A stretch of 64,000 bases of DNA from Oegoconia quadripuncta (Eukaryota > Arthropoda > Insecta > Lepidoptera > Autostichidae): positions 15,249,771 to 15,313,770 of the forward strand of contig OX438743.1 in NCBI GenBank assembly GCA_949316235.1, read 5' to 3'. The notes beneath the pieces were generated by a model. It did no database searches, had not been told where the DNA came from, and was given only the letters and a program-made list of their open reading frames with translations. Position 1 is the first letter of the stretch, and the number at the start of each line of letters is the position of its first letter. A program made the translations under genes and the position numbers. Below are positions 34,833 to 48,000 of the stretch, one piece after another.

Positions 34833-36027
34833 TACTATATCTGCGTTAATAGTCTATTTTCTGATTTTCTTTAACAAGAGTCATTTCTTTGTTTACCTAA
34901 CTGCTTACCCCGCAATTAGTATTATCTACTCGTACTTTTTTTACCCAGTGGGTGCGCCGATGAAATCACTTCCAGTGAGAAGGCCGCCATTGTACCTACC
35001 CTATTTATAGGTTCAATGTTTATAACTACTGTTGATGTACAATAAAAGATATTTGTAATAGCCGTGGCGGTTTGTACTATCGTAGCACCAAAATGCCGAA
35101 CTAATTTGAATGTGGTTTTTAGGGTTCCGTTGTCAACAAGAGCATCGGTGGCTCAGCGGTTAAGTCTCCCAATTTGGGAGATCCAGGTTCGATTCCCAAG
35201 CAGACCATGCACCAATGAGTTTTTAAATTTAATAAATGTCGTCGTCCCCCCCTCCGCCAGCTAAACGGTTCACAGCGGAGGATGGTCACTTAAAGACGAC
35301 GATGAAATTCCTACATTACCTAAATTTAGGGTGCATATTATTTTTAAATGATAAATAAATAATTAATAAATAAATTATTAATAATATTTTTGTATTTGTT
35401 CCTGTAATGTATTTTTGTACGATCTATCCAACTACACACCACACGATAGGGTGCCAAAATAAAAAATATCCCTACTTCACGTAGGGGTGGTATGCTAAAC
35501 CCACAGACCAATAAACACACAAACCAAATTTTTTCAATATTTTATTTTACTGCTTTGTCCACGTGATTAATGTGTATACTCAAGCACGTATAGTGATTAT
35601 ATTCTCTTTATACTCAAGCCAAAGTACAGCTAAGAGCGTCTGAACTAAGCCATGGCCGGACAGACAGACAGACGGACATGACTAAATTATAAACTTGTTT
35701 ACTACGGAACCCTAAAAAATACACTATGGAGAAAGTTGCATTTTGCTGCTAACATTTTGCTCATTTTTCAGGGTTGCCACTATTTGTAAATTACTTAGAT
35801 TATGGTAAAATGTAGGATATTCGTTTATAATCTGTGTGTTGATTTGGTTGTCATCGTGATGGTAGAGGCGTAGAAATTATTGAGAAATTTTGTATTATTT
35901 TCTCAATTTTTTCATTAATAATGTGACTATTGAGTTGGTTTTAATTTATGACACGATTCAGTTATAGTGATTGCATGATCTCTAATTCATCTTTTCTCTG
36001 TATTTCGTACTGGAATCACTGAAAAGG
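34833..36027. other. Intergenic, XPO4 upstream region
   Basis: Contains a third kind of tRNA-derived SINE (about 35130-35340) and a generic 'ggaaccct' repeat (about 35635-35720). The XPO4 promoter should lie near its right end; no clear TATA or initiator was picked. Confidence 0.5.
35130..35340 (+). mobile_element. tRNA-derived SINE (family C)
   Basis: The A box region GGTGGCTCAGCGGTTAAGTC and B box GGTTCGATTCCC are tRNA-like. The body continues with GTCGTCGTCCCCCCCTCCGC. Single copy in this window. Confidence 0.65.
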
Positions 36028-36078
36028 ATGGATAATTCGGCCATACAAACACTGGAGGGTGCTGCCCAAATGCTGATG
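36028..36078 (+). CDS. XPO4: XPO4 exon 1 (start)
   Basis: ATG at 36028 codes MDNSAIQTLEGAAQMLM, then donor GTAAGC. The family start has the same LE-x-AA-x-x-LM pattern, which fixes this ATG. Exon 2 continues APPNLVSSEQRHQAE. Confidence 0.9.
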
Positions 36079-39000
36079 GTAAGCCAAGAGCTATCATAAC
36101 AGACAAAAGCTTTGTTTTATACATTCAATAATATTGTACATCATAGGATCTATTTTAAAGAAGGCAAAAATTATTTTAACTAATTTTTATTTCATACAAT
36201 TTCTATAGGCACCACCTAATCTAGTGTCTTCAGAGCAGCGGCACCAGGCGGAGAGTGTGTTTCTTGAATTCCGAACCACTAAAAATCCGTATCAACTCTG
36301 TAGGGAAATCTTAGAAAAATCAACCACAGACTATGTGCTTTTTGAGGCTGCTGGTCTGTTGAAGTCAGCACTCATTAGAGAATGGAGTTTGTTATCTGAA
36401 AGCGATATATCATCTCTAAGAGAGTATTTACTCAATTACCTTTTGAGGAAAGATACTCCACCATTTCTAAGAGAGAAACTGTTACAGGTAAATAAATTGT
36501 ATGAGTAAGTGTCTACCTAACATATTAGGTCTTTACCTATGAAATTGGAGTTTTTTTTCTTTGTTAATCATATGTACCAATTCCTGCGATTTTCAAAGCT
36601 ATATCCACATTTGTTTTTTATTTGGAAAATAGAATATTATTTCAAGGTTTCACATGAAATATTTTTTAATTTTTGGGCTAAATCACATAATAAAAAAAAT
36701 TGAACAGAGCTCTTTTCATGCGCTTCCCATAATCATTTCTTAGATTCGCTGAAACTTTTATAAAGCGGTTACTTTTAAAAATTAACGCTGCCTATACTTA
36801 ACTTAATGTTATCCGATAATACACACAAAGTTTGCTAAATATGGATTCGCCGTTCCCAAAAAAAAACAAAAATGTTTGTATGGAGAACACAGTCTTAATG
36901 AAATTCTTCATACAAAATGCCAATTTCATAGGTAAGGACCTAATAGATAGTAAGCCTGAATAGGTTTCAGTAGATTGTTGTTATCCTCCTCAGCACCAAG
37001 CACTGTTGTGGGTCTTTGCATAATTATAATAGTATAATTCGTTCCATATGGCCAAACCACCTTAACATACCTCTTTCTATCTTACTCAGTATGTCATCTT
37101 GCACATCATATCTTTCTCTAATCATACAATTCTTCAATCTATCATTCAAAGTCACGTCAACGTGGGCCAAATGCCGAGTTTCTGGCTAAATAAAATTTCT
37201 TGAATAATTATATTTAATGGTGACTTAACCGCGTCCATAGCTCAATGTAATCAAAATTGGGTTTACGATTCGGAGGTCGCGGGACATATGTTAATTGTTT
37301 AACATACGGCCGCACAACACTTTGGGTATAAAGTCTCGCTGCATTCACATTAGCTGTGACAATTGCTCACATGGCTAACTTTTTCAAATCTGTATCTTTA
37401 ACTTTGCAATATAAATGTAAGTGTATTGCAATGTCTTAAGGTTAATTTTTGCTATGCTAAGATTAATTTAACCACAGTGCTGTGCCTAGAGTTTCAGAGT
37501 AGGGTAAGCCCGAGATATGTTGGATGAATTATTTGTCGTTTTTACACAGTTAATGAAGTTAAACACATCCTGTTACCTTTTCTGTTCCATCTGTACTGTG
37601 TAAAGATCATAAAAGTTTGAAGTTGATATTCCTGATTGAGTATTTTATTACGGCAAAAGCATGCCCGGCTTTTGGGCTTATTTCAAGGTACCACCACTGT
37701 TTAACCACCCTGACCGCTGCTATCATTTTGATGCTGACTGTAGCTAAACAATGTATTTCTTACCTGGAGGTCTACTCTCTAACGGAAATAGCTTCAGACG
37801 GCCGTAACTTCAGACTTTGCAGTTTGCTGTGTCAATTATAAACCAATCGTCATTATTTTACCTTTGTTGTATATAGTTGGGCATCACAAGTTATTACGGA
37901 ATGCAAGGAACGTCTGAAGTTATGCACATAAAGGATTCTTAGCAAAAGAAAAAGTCCGATGCTATTTTCGTTGTCTAGAGGTTGGGGGTTCGAATTGCGC
38001 TAAGGGCATATGTTTATATGATGAATACAGACATGTGCACCTAAGCTATGGATATTTATATTTATAACATGTATGTATTTACAAAAAAAAATTCTTGATT
38101 CATCTAATCCATCAACTATCTATAACTTATACCTACCTATAACACCAGGTATACATATATACCTATAACACTATACCTATAACAGCCTAGATGGTTAATA
38201 TGGAACTAGATGGTGCTGTGCCTAAGGATATGTATTTATTAATTCAATTTATGACTCCTTTGTTGTTTATAAAACTGCAAAAAATATTTTTACAGACTAT
38301 TGCTATAATAATAAAAAGAGGAAGTATAGATGATGGTGGTAGAGAAAGAAAAGCCTTACTTGGCGAATTAGAAAAGATTATCCTTAGCTCAACAATCAGC
38401 CAGCAGAAATTAGCATGTTCCTTAATCTTAGCAATCATGCAGGAGTATGCCATCACTGTGAAGTCTGCTGATGTAGGTATGATATGGGAGGTCCATTTCC
38501 GACTGAAGAAATCTTTTGAGGCTTTAGACTTGAAGAGGATATTTAGATTTACTGTTGGGGTGCTGGAACAGATTGTCCGTTCAGGACACCGTCCAGAAGG
38601 AGATCAAGCAATAATGACAAAACAACTCTTAACTATAGTTGAAACGGTATTATGCTGGAGTCATGTCTCACCATTACTATCGAAACGCCTGATTGGAGCT
38701 TTCGAAGCTATATTTGAAAGTGATACTCCAGCATTACGATTGAGCTTAAATTGGAGGGACACTATCATGCAACCAGAGCTTATTGCATTGTTCTTCGAGA
38801 TACACATGTATGTTAGATCAAATCCTGAATTAGCTAATCCATCACTGACATGTCTAGTGCAACTGGCTAGCTTATGCGGTGTAGTTATTTCCGCCAGCAA
38901 TTTAAAGCAGCAGTATTTGGAAAACTACGTAAACAGCTTTTTAAATATGATGGCCTACATACAGCCAGTGGAGAGAGAGATGTTGGGAATTTCCGATATT

Positions 39001-42000
39001 TATCGGAAACTGGTTCAGTTCTTCTCGCCTGCTATGATAGCTACAACGCCGCCGGCTTTTCTTCAAAACCTGACAACATTGACATGCCATTGCATCCGGG
39101 GTTCTGTTATTGAAGAAGGAGTAAGTCAATTTCCATACATCCTTTCTTATGTCCCAAGCAAGACAAACATTTAATAAGAAGGGTCAGGTCACCGCCTCCG
39201 TGGCTCAATGTAAACAACGTTGGGTTTACGGTTCGGAGGTCGCGGGTTCGATCCCCAGCGGGGTACATGTTTAAGTACTCGGTTTGGTTGGTGGTAGGGC
39301 ATTTTAAATGTTCGCCTGGCTAGCTACCACTATCTTATCTAAATCTGCCACCAAGCAACAATGTTAATAGCATTATTGTACTCCGGTTGTCAGAGATAAG
39401 ATAGCCAGTCCCCCAAATGTGTTGGAGTTTCCGGGTCAGTACGCTTCCACTTTCGACCTCATCTCACTTAACATCTGGTGTGATTGAGGGCAAGTACCAG
39501 CCCATTGTGCATAAAAAAAAAAGATTAGGAAAGGAGGGTTTCTCCCGTTTTCCCCTAAATTGTTATTCAGCCCTTATAATACACACACTCTTTATAGATA
39601 GATAAAGCCTTTATATTTTTCTGCAGTCACACACTTACATTTAACTTTTAGACATAATAAATTGTAGTTTGATACACTTGTGGCGTGTCATATGTATTAC
39701 AGGATTATTATACTTTTAGAGAAACAAATTTGAATACAGTTTTGAGATACAAGTGCCTGAATTTAACCAAGTCAGTGTTTGATTTATTCTGTCTTTTCAT
39801 TGTTATTTTATTTCAGGTGAATGATGACACAGTATGGAGAGAATCCTTGAATAAGTTCCTACATAGCTGGAGTTCATTAGTGCATGACACAGATGGATAT
39901 AGTAATGACATTTTGATGAATCCTTCTATAGAAATATTTAATACTTATGTTCAGTGTAGACTGGCACCTCCTGATGGAACAAGGTATGTTTTACTTTACG
40001 ATGTAATAACAGTACCTAATGATTGGGTTTCCAAATTGTTTTGTAGTGAACTTTTTCTGATCCCGGAGTCTATCTTCAGGTTTCTTGTAAGGATAGTAAG
40101 TACAACAGGCCCTTCTTAAGTTATTTTGTGGCTGATACTTTTGACATAAAGTCCAGGGGTGATGTGGTCACAGATGCGATGTCATTCTGATGACTCGGAA
40201 GCAATGCTTCAGTAAAGTCACCTGCATTAATATTTGACTCTTGACAAGCTCCAATTATTTAAATCATATAGGTAAGCATTATGTAATTGTCATCTTTCAT
40301 CTCATCACATACAGAGGTACAGAAAGCAACGATGGTGGCGATGATATTAAAGACGATCTGGAGGAGGATGAACGTAAACTGCACGCAAACGTGTTACTGA
40401 CTATTGGCGCCATAGCGAGGAAGGCGCCGGCGCATTGTTCCCACGTGCTATTCACGCTGCTTCAAGATCGGAGCAAGAGGTAATTTACATATTTCTGTAT
40501 GTCTTCTGTTTATTCAATTGTGATCTGTCTTTATTGATAAAACAATATATGCTGGACTATTTTTGACCTCAATATCTGATGTAAATGGAGGCCGAGATGG
40601 CGCGCTCATTCAGAACTCGCGACTCATTGAGGATATTGGGTAATTATACCGAATGATTTTTTTTACCTTAAGGAAATGTTAGGTAAGTGAAATAGAAGTT
40701 GAAGTAATTTTTTCAAAATCATCATCGACCTACGCGCCTAAACTTTTTATCTATTTATCTATCTACTGGAGATTGATATGTGACCGGGGAGATTCCTATG
40801 CGAATTTTAATTGGAACTCGTAGTTTCTAATTTTTTTTAAATCAATTTAATTTAATGATGTAATTATGTGCAATAGGCTACATACGCGACCGTTAAATGC
40901 CACAACGTTTTATTATATTTTATGGTTTTGAAGAAAAAAAAATCAATAAAGAAAAAAAGAAAAAGTGTGTGTGTAAAAAAATAATAATCAACCTTCTATA
41001 ATATAAAAACCTTTTTTTTTAAAGAGCAACCTCTCTAGTTTTTGCTTAATCTTGCTCACCAGTCTTCTTGGGTGGCAATCAACTGCCTCACAACGAATCG
41101 GTTAAGTACCTTGGGATGCATTTGGATCGTAGACTGATCTGGAGGAAACATATCCAGACAAAACGAGAAGAAATAAATCTGAAATACAAGGGCATGTATT
41201 GGTTGCTTGGAACTCTAAACTATCACTTGATAATAAGTTGCTAATTTATAAAACGGTTCTGAAGCCCATTTGGACCTATGGTATCCAACTGTGGGGCTCC
41301 GCCTGCAATTCAAATATAATGATGGTGCAGAGGGTACAAAATAATATCCTGAAACAAATATCCAATGCACCATGGTTTATTAAGAACACGGCGATCCACC
41401 ACTACCTGGAAATTAACACAGTGAGCGAGGAGATCAAAGCTTACTCCAAATCATACAAAACCCGGCTGACAGACCATCCCAACAAGCTAGCAGTCCAGTT
41501 GACTATACCAGATAGCCTAAGACGCCTGAAAAGACGAATAATCCTGGACAACCTATGAATGGAAATACGAGTAGCTATATCCATTGGGGTATGCACTCTC
41601 CCGACAAAGCCCTAAGAACAAATCTGCTCATAGTCACCGACTGATCGCAGGATAAGGCCAACGAAAAAAAAAAATAAAAAAATCTCAGGGGAAAATTGCC
41701 TTTTGAACAAGCATTAGCTGTAAAAATTTAAAATCTGCCTATTTTAAGTGTACCCCGTGTACGTACAAAATAAAGCATTTTTGATTTGATTTGATATCTA
41801 TTATAAACACACAACAATAAAATAGCATATGACTACATAAAATTACTCAGTGAGTGATGTATAAAATGTGAAATATGTAAAAGCAAGTGGTACATTAACC
41901 CAATTTGTTGTACATTCACCCAATTTGTTGTACCTAACTGTCTGTTAAAAAATAATGTTTCTACAGACTCGAGGGCCATTTGCAATTGATGCACATGGGC

Positions 42001-45000
42001 AAGCTGCCAGTTAGCGGGGGAGAGCAATTAATCAACTTATTCGAAGATCTGCACTGGATATTAATGATTACTGGTATGAAGCTATGTTTTTGTCCTTTTA
42101 TGCTTCTTTCACATGGATGCAGCTCACGATAGCGGTAACTAACATTTGAAAGTCACTTCTTTCTAGCTTTGTAACACTACATTTGTTATATTTACGTCTC
42201 TATTCCACCGATTACGCTACGACGGTGTGAAAAAGGCGTTATAATGGCTGTTTAAGAGCGTGACGGACTACAATCATGATCACCAGCCTTATACGTTCAT
42301 ATTGTTGGAGCACAGCCTCTACACTAGGAGAGGGTATGGGCCGTAATCCACCACGCGAGTCCATTGCGTGTTGGTGGATTTGTGTCAGATCAGTGGCCAC
42401 CTGATAGTCTTTTAACCACCCCTATAGGGCATCGACTTGGCTTAACCATTACCTTTAATTGAAAACAACTGGGACCGACTATACTTGCCCTCCGAAGCAC
42501 GGCAACAATCGTATTAAAATGCCACTAGTGGTCACCCATCCAAGGACTGACCGCACCAGACATTGCTTAACTTCGCTAAAGCCCTCAGAAGAAATCTGCT
42601 TATAGTCACCAACTGTCCGCATGATAACGCCAACAAAAAAAAAACTTCGCTAATCGAAAACGAATAGCGAATGTGACTGCGCCCTGTGCGCCGCGAGTGC
42701 TACTACGTAGTATATTAAACTTGTGTGCTTTGTTTAAACACATTGCTTGAGAGGTCATTGTAGGAAAGCTAGTTTATCATATAATACTGCCATGTATGAA
42801 TAATTAGAGTGGTACTACTCTAAAACTTGTTTAGAGAAGGCACATCAGAAGCGACACCATTATTTGCGGTTATTATCATTAGATCGCCTAGATAATATTC
42901 AACGACCGAATAGTCGATATGGTGGGTAAAGATGGTACCTGTAATACCAAGGGTTGCCGATTCGAATCCTGCTAGCGGTAAATGTTTGTGTGATGAATAC
43001 GAACATTTATTCTCGAGCCATAGAAGTTTATATAAATATTTCCACATCGTATCCATATAGTTTATATCCATTAAATAGTATCCATAGTACAAGCTACTTG
43101 ATAATTGGTGTAAGTGTCCGAAATATTTGTTTGTTGTTTATTTATAACTAAACGAATATATATCGTTTAAAACGTTTCTTAACGATGTGTTAAGAAACCT
43201 TTTTAGATTTACTACTATATGTGTATAATTTTCAGGCCATTTCCTAGCAATTGACTGTACAGAGGGAGAAACAGTTATGATTCCGCCGGAAATAATGCAC
43301 TACAGTATAATTGAGAACGCCAATGTCGATGCTTCGCTCAGATATCTAGTCGGTGAAAGCACTAACGCTGATAATGTAGACCTTGTACTCAAGTAAGTGA
43401 AAAACTCCTAGTTTGCGATTTTTGAACTTCACCAAATCATGATTGCAATCAATGCCATCTGTTTCCTGATGTTCCGTTTTTTTTTGCATTTTTTAACCCT
43501 TCAAAAGCTGTATTGCCAATTTTGTCAGTCACATACACCCAAAATATTTATGGAGTTATGAGACTAACGTAAAAGCGTTTTATAGATTATAGAACATAAC
43601 CCAGTTTATTAATTAATAACAACCAACTCACAACTGTCAAAATTACGATTATTCGGATTCGAAAACGAGTGTCGAAAAAAATACCCCATACAAAGTTAAC
43701 CCAACTGCTGATGACTCCACTCTTGATTATGAACAACTTTCCATTAAGAACCATGGCCGAATTCAGCTGAAAATTGTTGGACTTCCATACTAAAGGTGAT
43801 TTTGGTAATGGTTTACATCAAAATCTGAAGAATTACATCAAATTATAAAAAAAACTAGGTACAACTGTATTAACAGATGGTTTCAGCTTTTATGTAATAG
43901 ATTTTCAAGTATACTCCGAAATTCTAGGTATATCATTTTACTTATCTCATGAATAAATATTTTTTAATGCCGTCACCCGAATTGTCAAGCGGATCAACAT
44001 CTCTTGTTTAAATAATCTATGATCTATATTGTTATAAAACTAACTAATGTTATAGAAAAATTAGTCATACAGAGTTCTAAAGGATCCTTAGGTGGGATAT
44101 AATGGGTAGTACAAGATATACTCCATTTAAATTCCTCCACGGTTATTATGAGCATGAATGTTATCAAGACATCAGACTATTACATATCTGGCTCTTGTAT
44201 GTATTATGTACTGTACTCGACTAAACTCGTGTTACCTACATCGTGTTATTGTTGCTTCTCGAACAATGATAGGAAATGCATACATTTTGTTTGAAAAATG
44301 TTCACAACGAGATATATTTCCTGCTATTTCATAAAAAATGTGGCTGTTTTGTAATGGTCCTTTCGAAATATTTACTTGTTTTAAAGGGTTGGTTAAGCTA
44401 GACCTTCAGACATAAAAAAATATTAGTATATGTTTGATGTTTGAACGAGTACCTATGTATGTAACTTTTCTATGGGGCCATTGATTTTTATGGTGATTTG
44501 AATTGATATCAGAGCAAAAGTTTCCCATTTTGTCTAAAGTAACCTTAACACTTGCAACTGCTAAGTAATGAGCCTCATTACAACATGAGTGTTATACTTA
44601 TTATTACACAGCACGATTGTTGTTCGTAAAATAATTTTAATTAAATATTGTACATAATTAGAAATATATACAAGAACGACTTCTACAACTATTGTTTGTC
44701 CATGCATGTAGTCTGTGGAATTCACTTTCTATAGACATACAAGATTATGATAGTCAGTCTTTTCCTATCTTCAAATTGCGACTAAAAGAACATTACTTTA
44801 AATTGTCTCAATAAATATTATCATGTTTTATGCATTTATAGATATCATATTTAAAATTGCTCAGTTTAATGTTATAAATAGATTGATGATCTCGTCAGCA
44901 GGACCGGGCAAATTGCTGGCTGCGGTGTCGCCATTCAACCTCCTAGTAGCTACAGCTCCCCCGGTTCTTTTAAATATTTTACACCGCGTACCACTTATGT

Positions 45001-48000
45001 GGCACACTTTGATGCAATATATGACATTTTAACTTGCGATATGGGAGTAGAAGAAATGTTTTCAAGTATTTCGCAAGGTCCATTCATGGGTTCTGTTTTC
45101 CAATGCCGTTAAAATTTTAAGAGTAATATTAAACAGCATATTCTCCTATGTCAGGCTAATAGGTGAAATTCTTCGCATAAGTGCCTGGGAGTGCGCCGCG
45201 TTGGAGGCCGGACTGGGTACCGTATTTAGTCCGGAACTGTCCGCCACTATATCTTGGCTGCTCAAGATATGGGCGAACGCATATCTGATGGCGTCACCCG
45301 CCATGTATTCCGAGGTAAACACCGTTCATTGGTTTTACATAGATATTATACTGCCTTAAATTTTATACGCACTAAAATTCTGCTCTGTCAGTTCCTCAAA
45401 GTATGAAGTCATACTTTATGTAAATGCACTATTACGGCTATGTGCTTGTGGGCCCAGAGAAATGCATGTTCACTGAATGTATAACCATGGGGGTAGAGTC
45501 TGACCTGTAACTACTGATGATCTTACCTAGCTCAGGCATGAGTCTCATATCCATACTAATATTATAAATTCGAAAGTCTGTCTGATCTCTACACGGTTTT
45601 AATACAAATCCAAACTGCATTCAGTTTCCCTTTGTGAGAAAAATACAATGATCTAAATAAGTAGCTAAATAAATAAGTAATAGTAATGCTGATTACAATA
45701 ATTACAAAAGTACAACAGAACTGATTTTAATGAAATTACAATGACATCAATTTGATAGTATTCCATTTCATTTATAAAAAAGAATCAGGCTATTCGAGCG
45801 CCAAATCTTAGAATAATCGGTGTACAGAATATAGACCTGTTACCTTATTCGTGTTTCCGACTTTACATACCTTATTAAAAAACATACAAATGAACAAAAA
45901 GAGAATTTCCTCTTTCAAGGTTAAAAAGTGTAACACCTCACTGAACTCCCGTCAAAAAGCCAAGCCTTCATTACGACTCCGATTCTCAGATGTCTCCAAT
46001 ATTGGAGTGCGCGTTCGGGCGGCGCTCCCGCGGCGTGTCGTGGGTCGTGTCCCGGCTGGCCGCGCGGGCTGGCTCCTGTCTGCGGCACCTCAGCGCGCAA
46101 CCCGCCGCCGCCTCGCAGGCGCTGCAGCTGCTGACCACTCTGGCGCACTCGCGGCACAAGTGAGTTTCTCAGGGCTCCACTACTGCGTGGGAGGGGTCTG
46201 TCTGCGGCACCTCAGCGCGCAACCCGCCGCCGCCTCGCAGGCGCTGCAGCTGCTGACCACTCTGGCGCACTCGCGGCACAAGTGAGTTTCTCAGGGCTCC
46301 ACTACTGCGTGGGAGGGGTCTGTCTGCGGCACCTCAGCGCGCAACCCGCCGCCGCCTCGCAGGCGCTGCAGCTGCTGACCACTCTGGCGCACTCGCGGCA
46401 CAAGTGAGTTTCTCAGGGCTCCACTACTGCGTGGGAGGGGTCTGTCTGCGGCACCTCAGCGCGCAACCCGCCGCCGCCTCGCAGGCGCTGCAGCTGCTGA
46501 CCACTCTGGCGCACTCGCGGCACAAGTGAGTTTCTCAGGGCTCCACTACTGCGTGGGAGGGGTCTGTCTGCGGCACCTCAGCGCGCAACCCGCCGCCGCC
46601 TCGCAGGCGCTGCAGCTGCTGACTGCTGACCACTCTGGCGTATTCGCGGCACAAGTGAGTTTCTCAGGGCTCCACTACTGCGTGGGAGGGGTCTGTCTGC
46701 GGCACTTCAGCGCACAACCTGCCGCCGCCTCGCAGGCGCTGCAGCTGCTGACCACTCTGGCGCACTCGCGGCACAAGTGAGTGTCTCAGGGCTCCTCTAC
46801 TACTAAATGGGAACTTATTAATATGTAGTGTATAAAATTATGCTATGTATAGATGAAAAATTTTGAAAAACCCCCGAAACGCTATGATTTTGTCCAAAAG
46901 TACGGACCAACTGTGTTAAAAGACAAATATTTTCGAAATGTCTAAACTGATTTTTATCAAACATCGCTAATAACCTTACCCCTCGTTTAATCTTTAGTAG
47001 TACTATATTAATGCTGTGCTTTAGTGTAAAAATTAAACGCACTCAATTAAATACAACACACAGACATACACAATGCCATCAAACATAACACCCGTCGTTT
47101 TTCGCCGGCGGTTAAAAAATAGTTGGTTCCGGTTACTAGATAATTGTAATCGCAGGTTGTCAATAAGGGTTATGGTTAGCGGTCCTGGCATTGATGAAGA
47201 CGAACCTGTTTCTTTCCGTGGGTGTCGTAAAATATACATACATAATGTCACGATACTTGAGATATAGCTCAAGTACATTAAAACGTTTAATGTTTTAACC
47301 AACATCCACGGTTCACCTTTTAGGAATATACAGAAGTACACAGGTAATAGGGGGTAAATCCATGACTGGTCTTCTTCTTCTTCGTGTTAATACGTCCAAT
47401 CATATTTGATCCCTTATTGCGCAGCTACAAAAAAACCCGCATTAATAGAGTGGCGATTAGAGAGGCAGAGTTCAGCAGTGGACTTTTATGGCCAGCATTT
47501 TTTTTATGATAGAAGGGTTCGTACTTGACTTCAATCACACCTGATGTTAAGTGAAGATGAGGTCGAAGGTCGAAGCGTTCTAACCCGGAAACCCCAACAC
47601 ATTTGGAGTACTGGCTATCTTATCTCTGACACCCGGAACACAACAATGCTATTAACATTGCTTGCTTGGCGGCAGATTTAGATAAGATGGTGGTAGCTAG
47701 CCAGGCGGACATTTAAAATGCCCTACCACCAACTAAACCGAGTACTTAAACATGTACCCCGCTGGGGATCGAACCCGCGACCTCCGAATCGTAAACCCAA
47801 TGTTGTTTACATTGAGCCACGGAGGCGGTTATTCATGTATCGTATTTAAGAGTTTCACTCTTGTCTGTAGAGAATCTAATACCAATGTACAGTTATTCAA
47901 TAATAATGTCCTCCGCAGAGAAAATCCTATAGCCAGCTGTGATGAGTTCCTAGCATTGGTGGCGTGGGAGGCGTCAGGCAGCAACTTGCCAGGTGAACTA

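Larger units (their letters stand above)
36488..38295 (+). other. XPO4 intron 2
   Basis: Holds an RTE-like LINE fragment on the minus strand (36985-37165), a short family A SINE head (37209-37290) and a family B SINE that ends just before exon 3 (37975-38240). Rest unrecognised. Confidence 0.6.

Noticed and set aside
46160..46172. GTGAGTTTCTCAG as a 13-bp intron between array units
   Set aside because: Far too short for splicing, and removing it shifts the frame.
45851..46285. 144-residue ORF over exon 9
   Set aside because: Wrong frame relative to XPO4; the correct frame from the acceptor at 45990 matches the family and phases.
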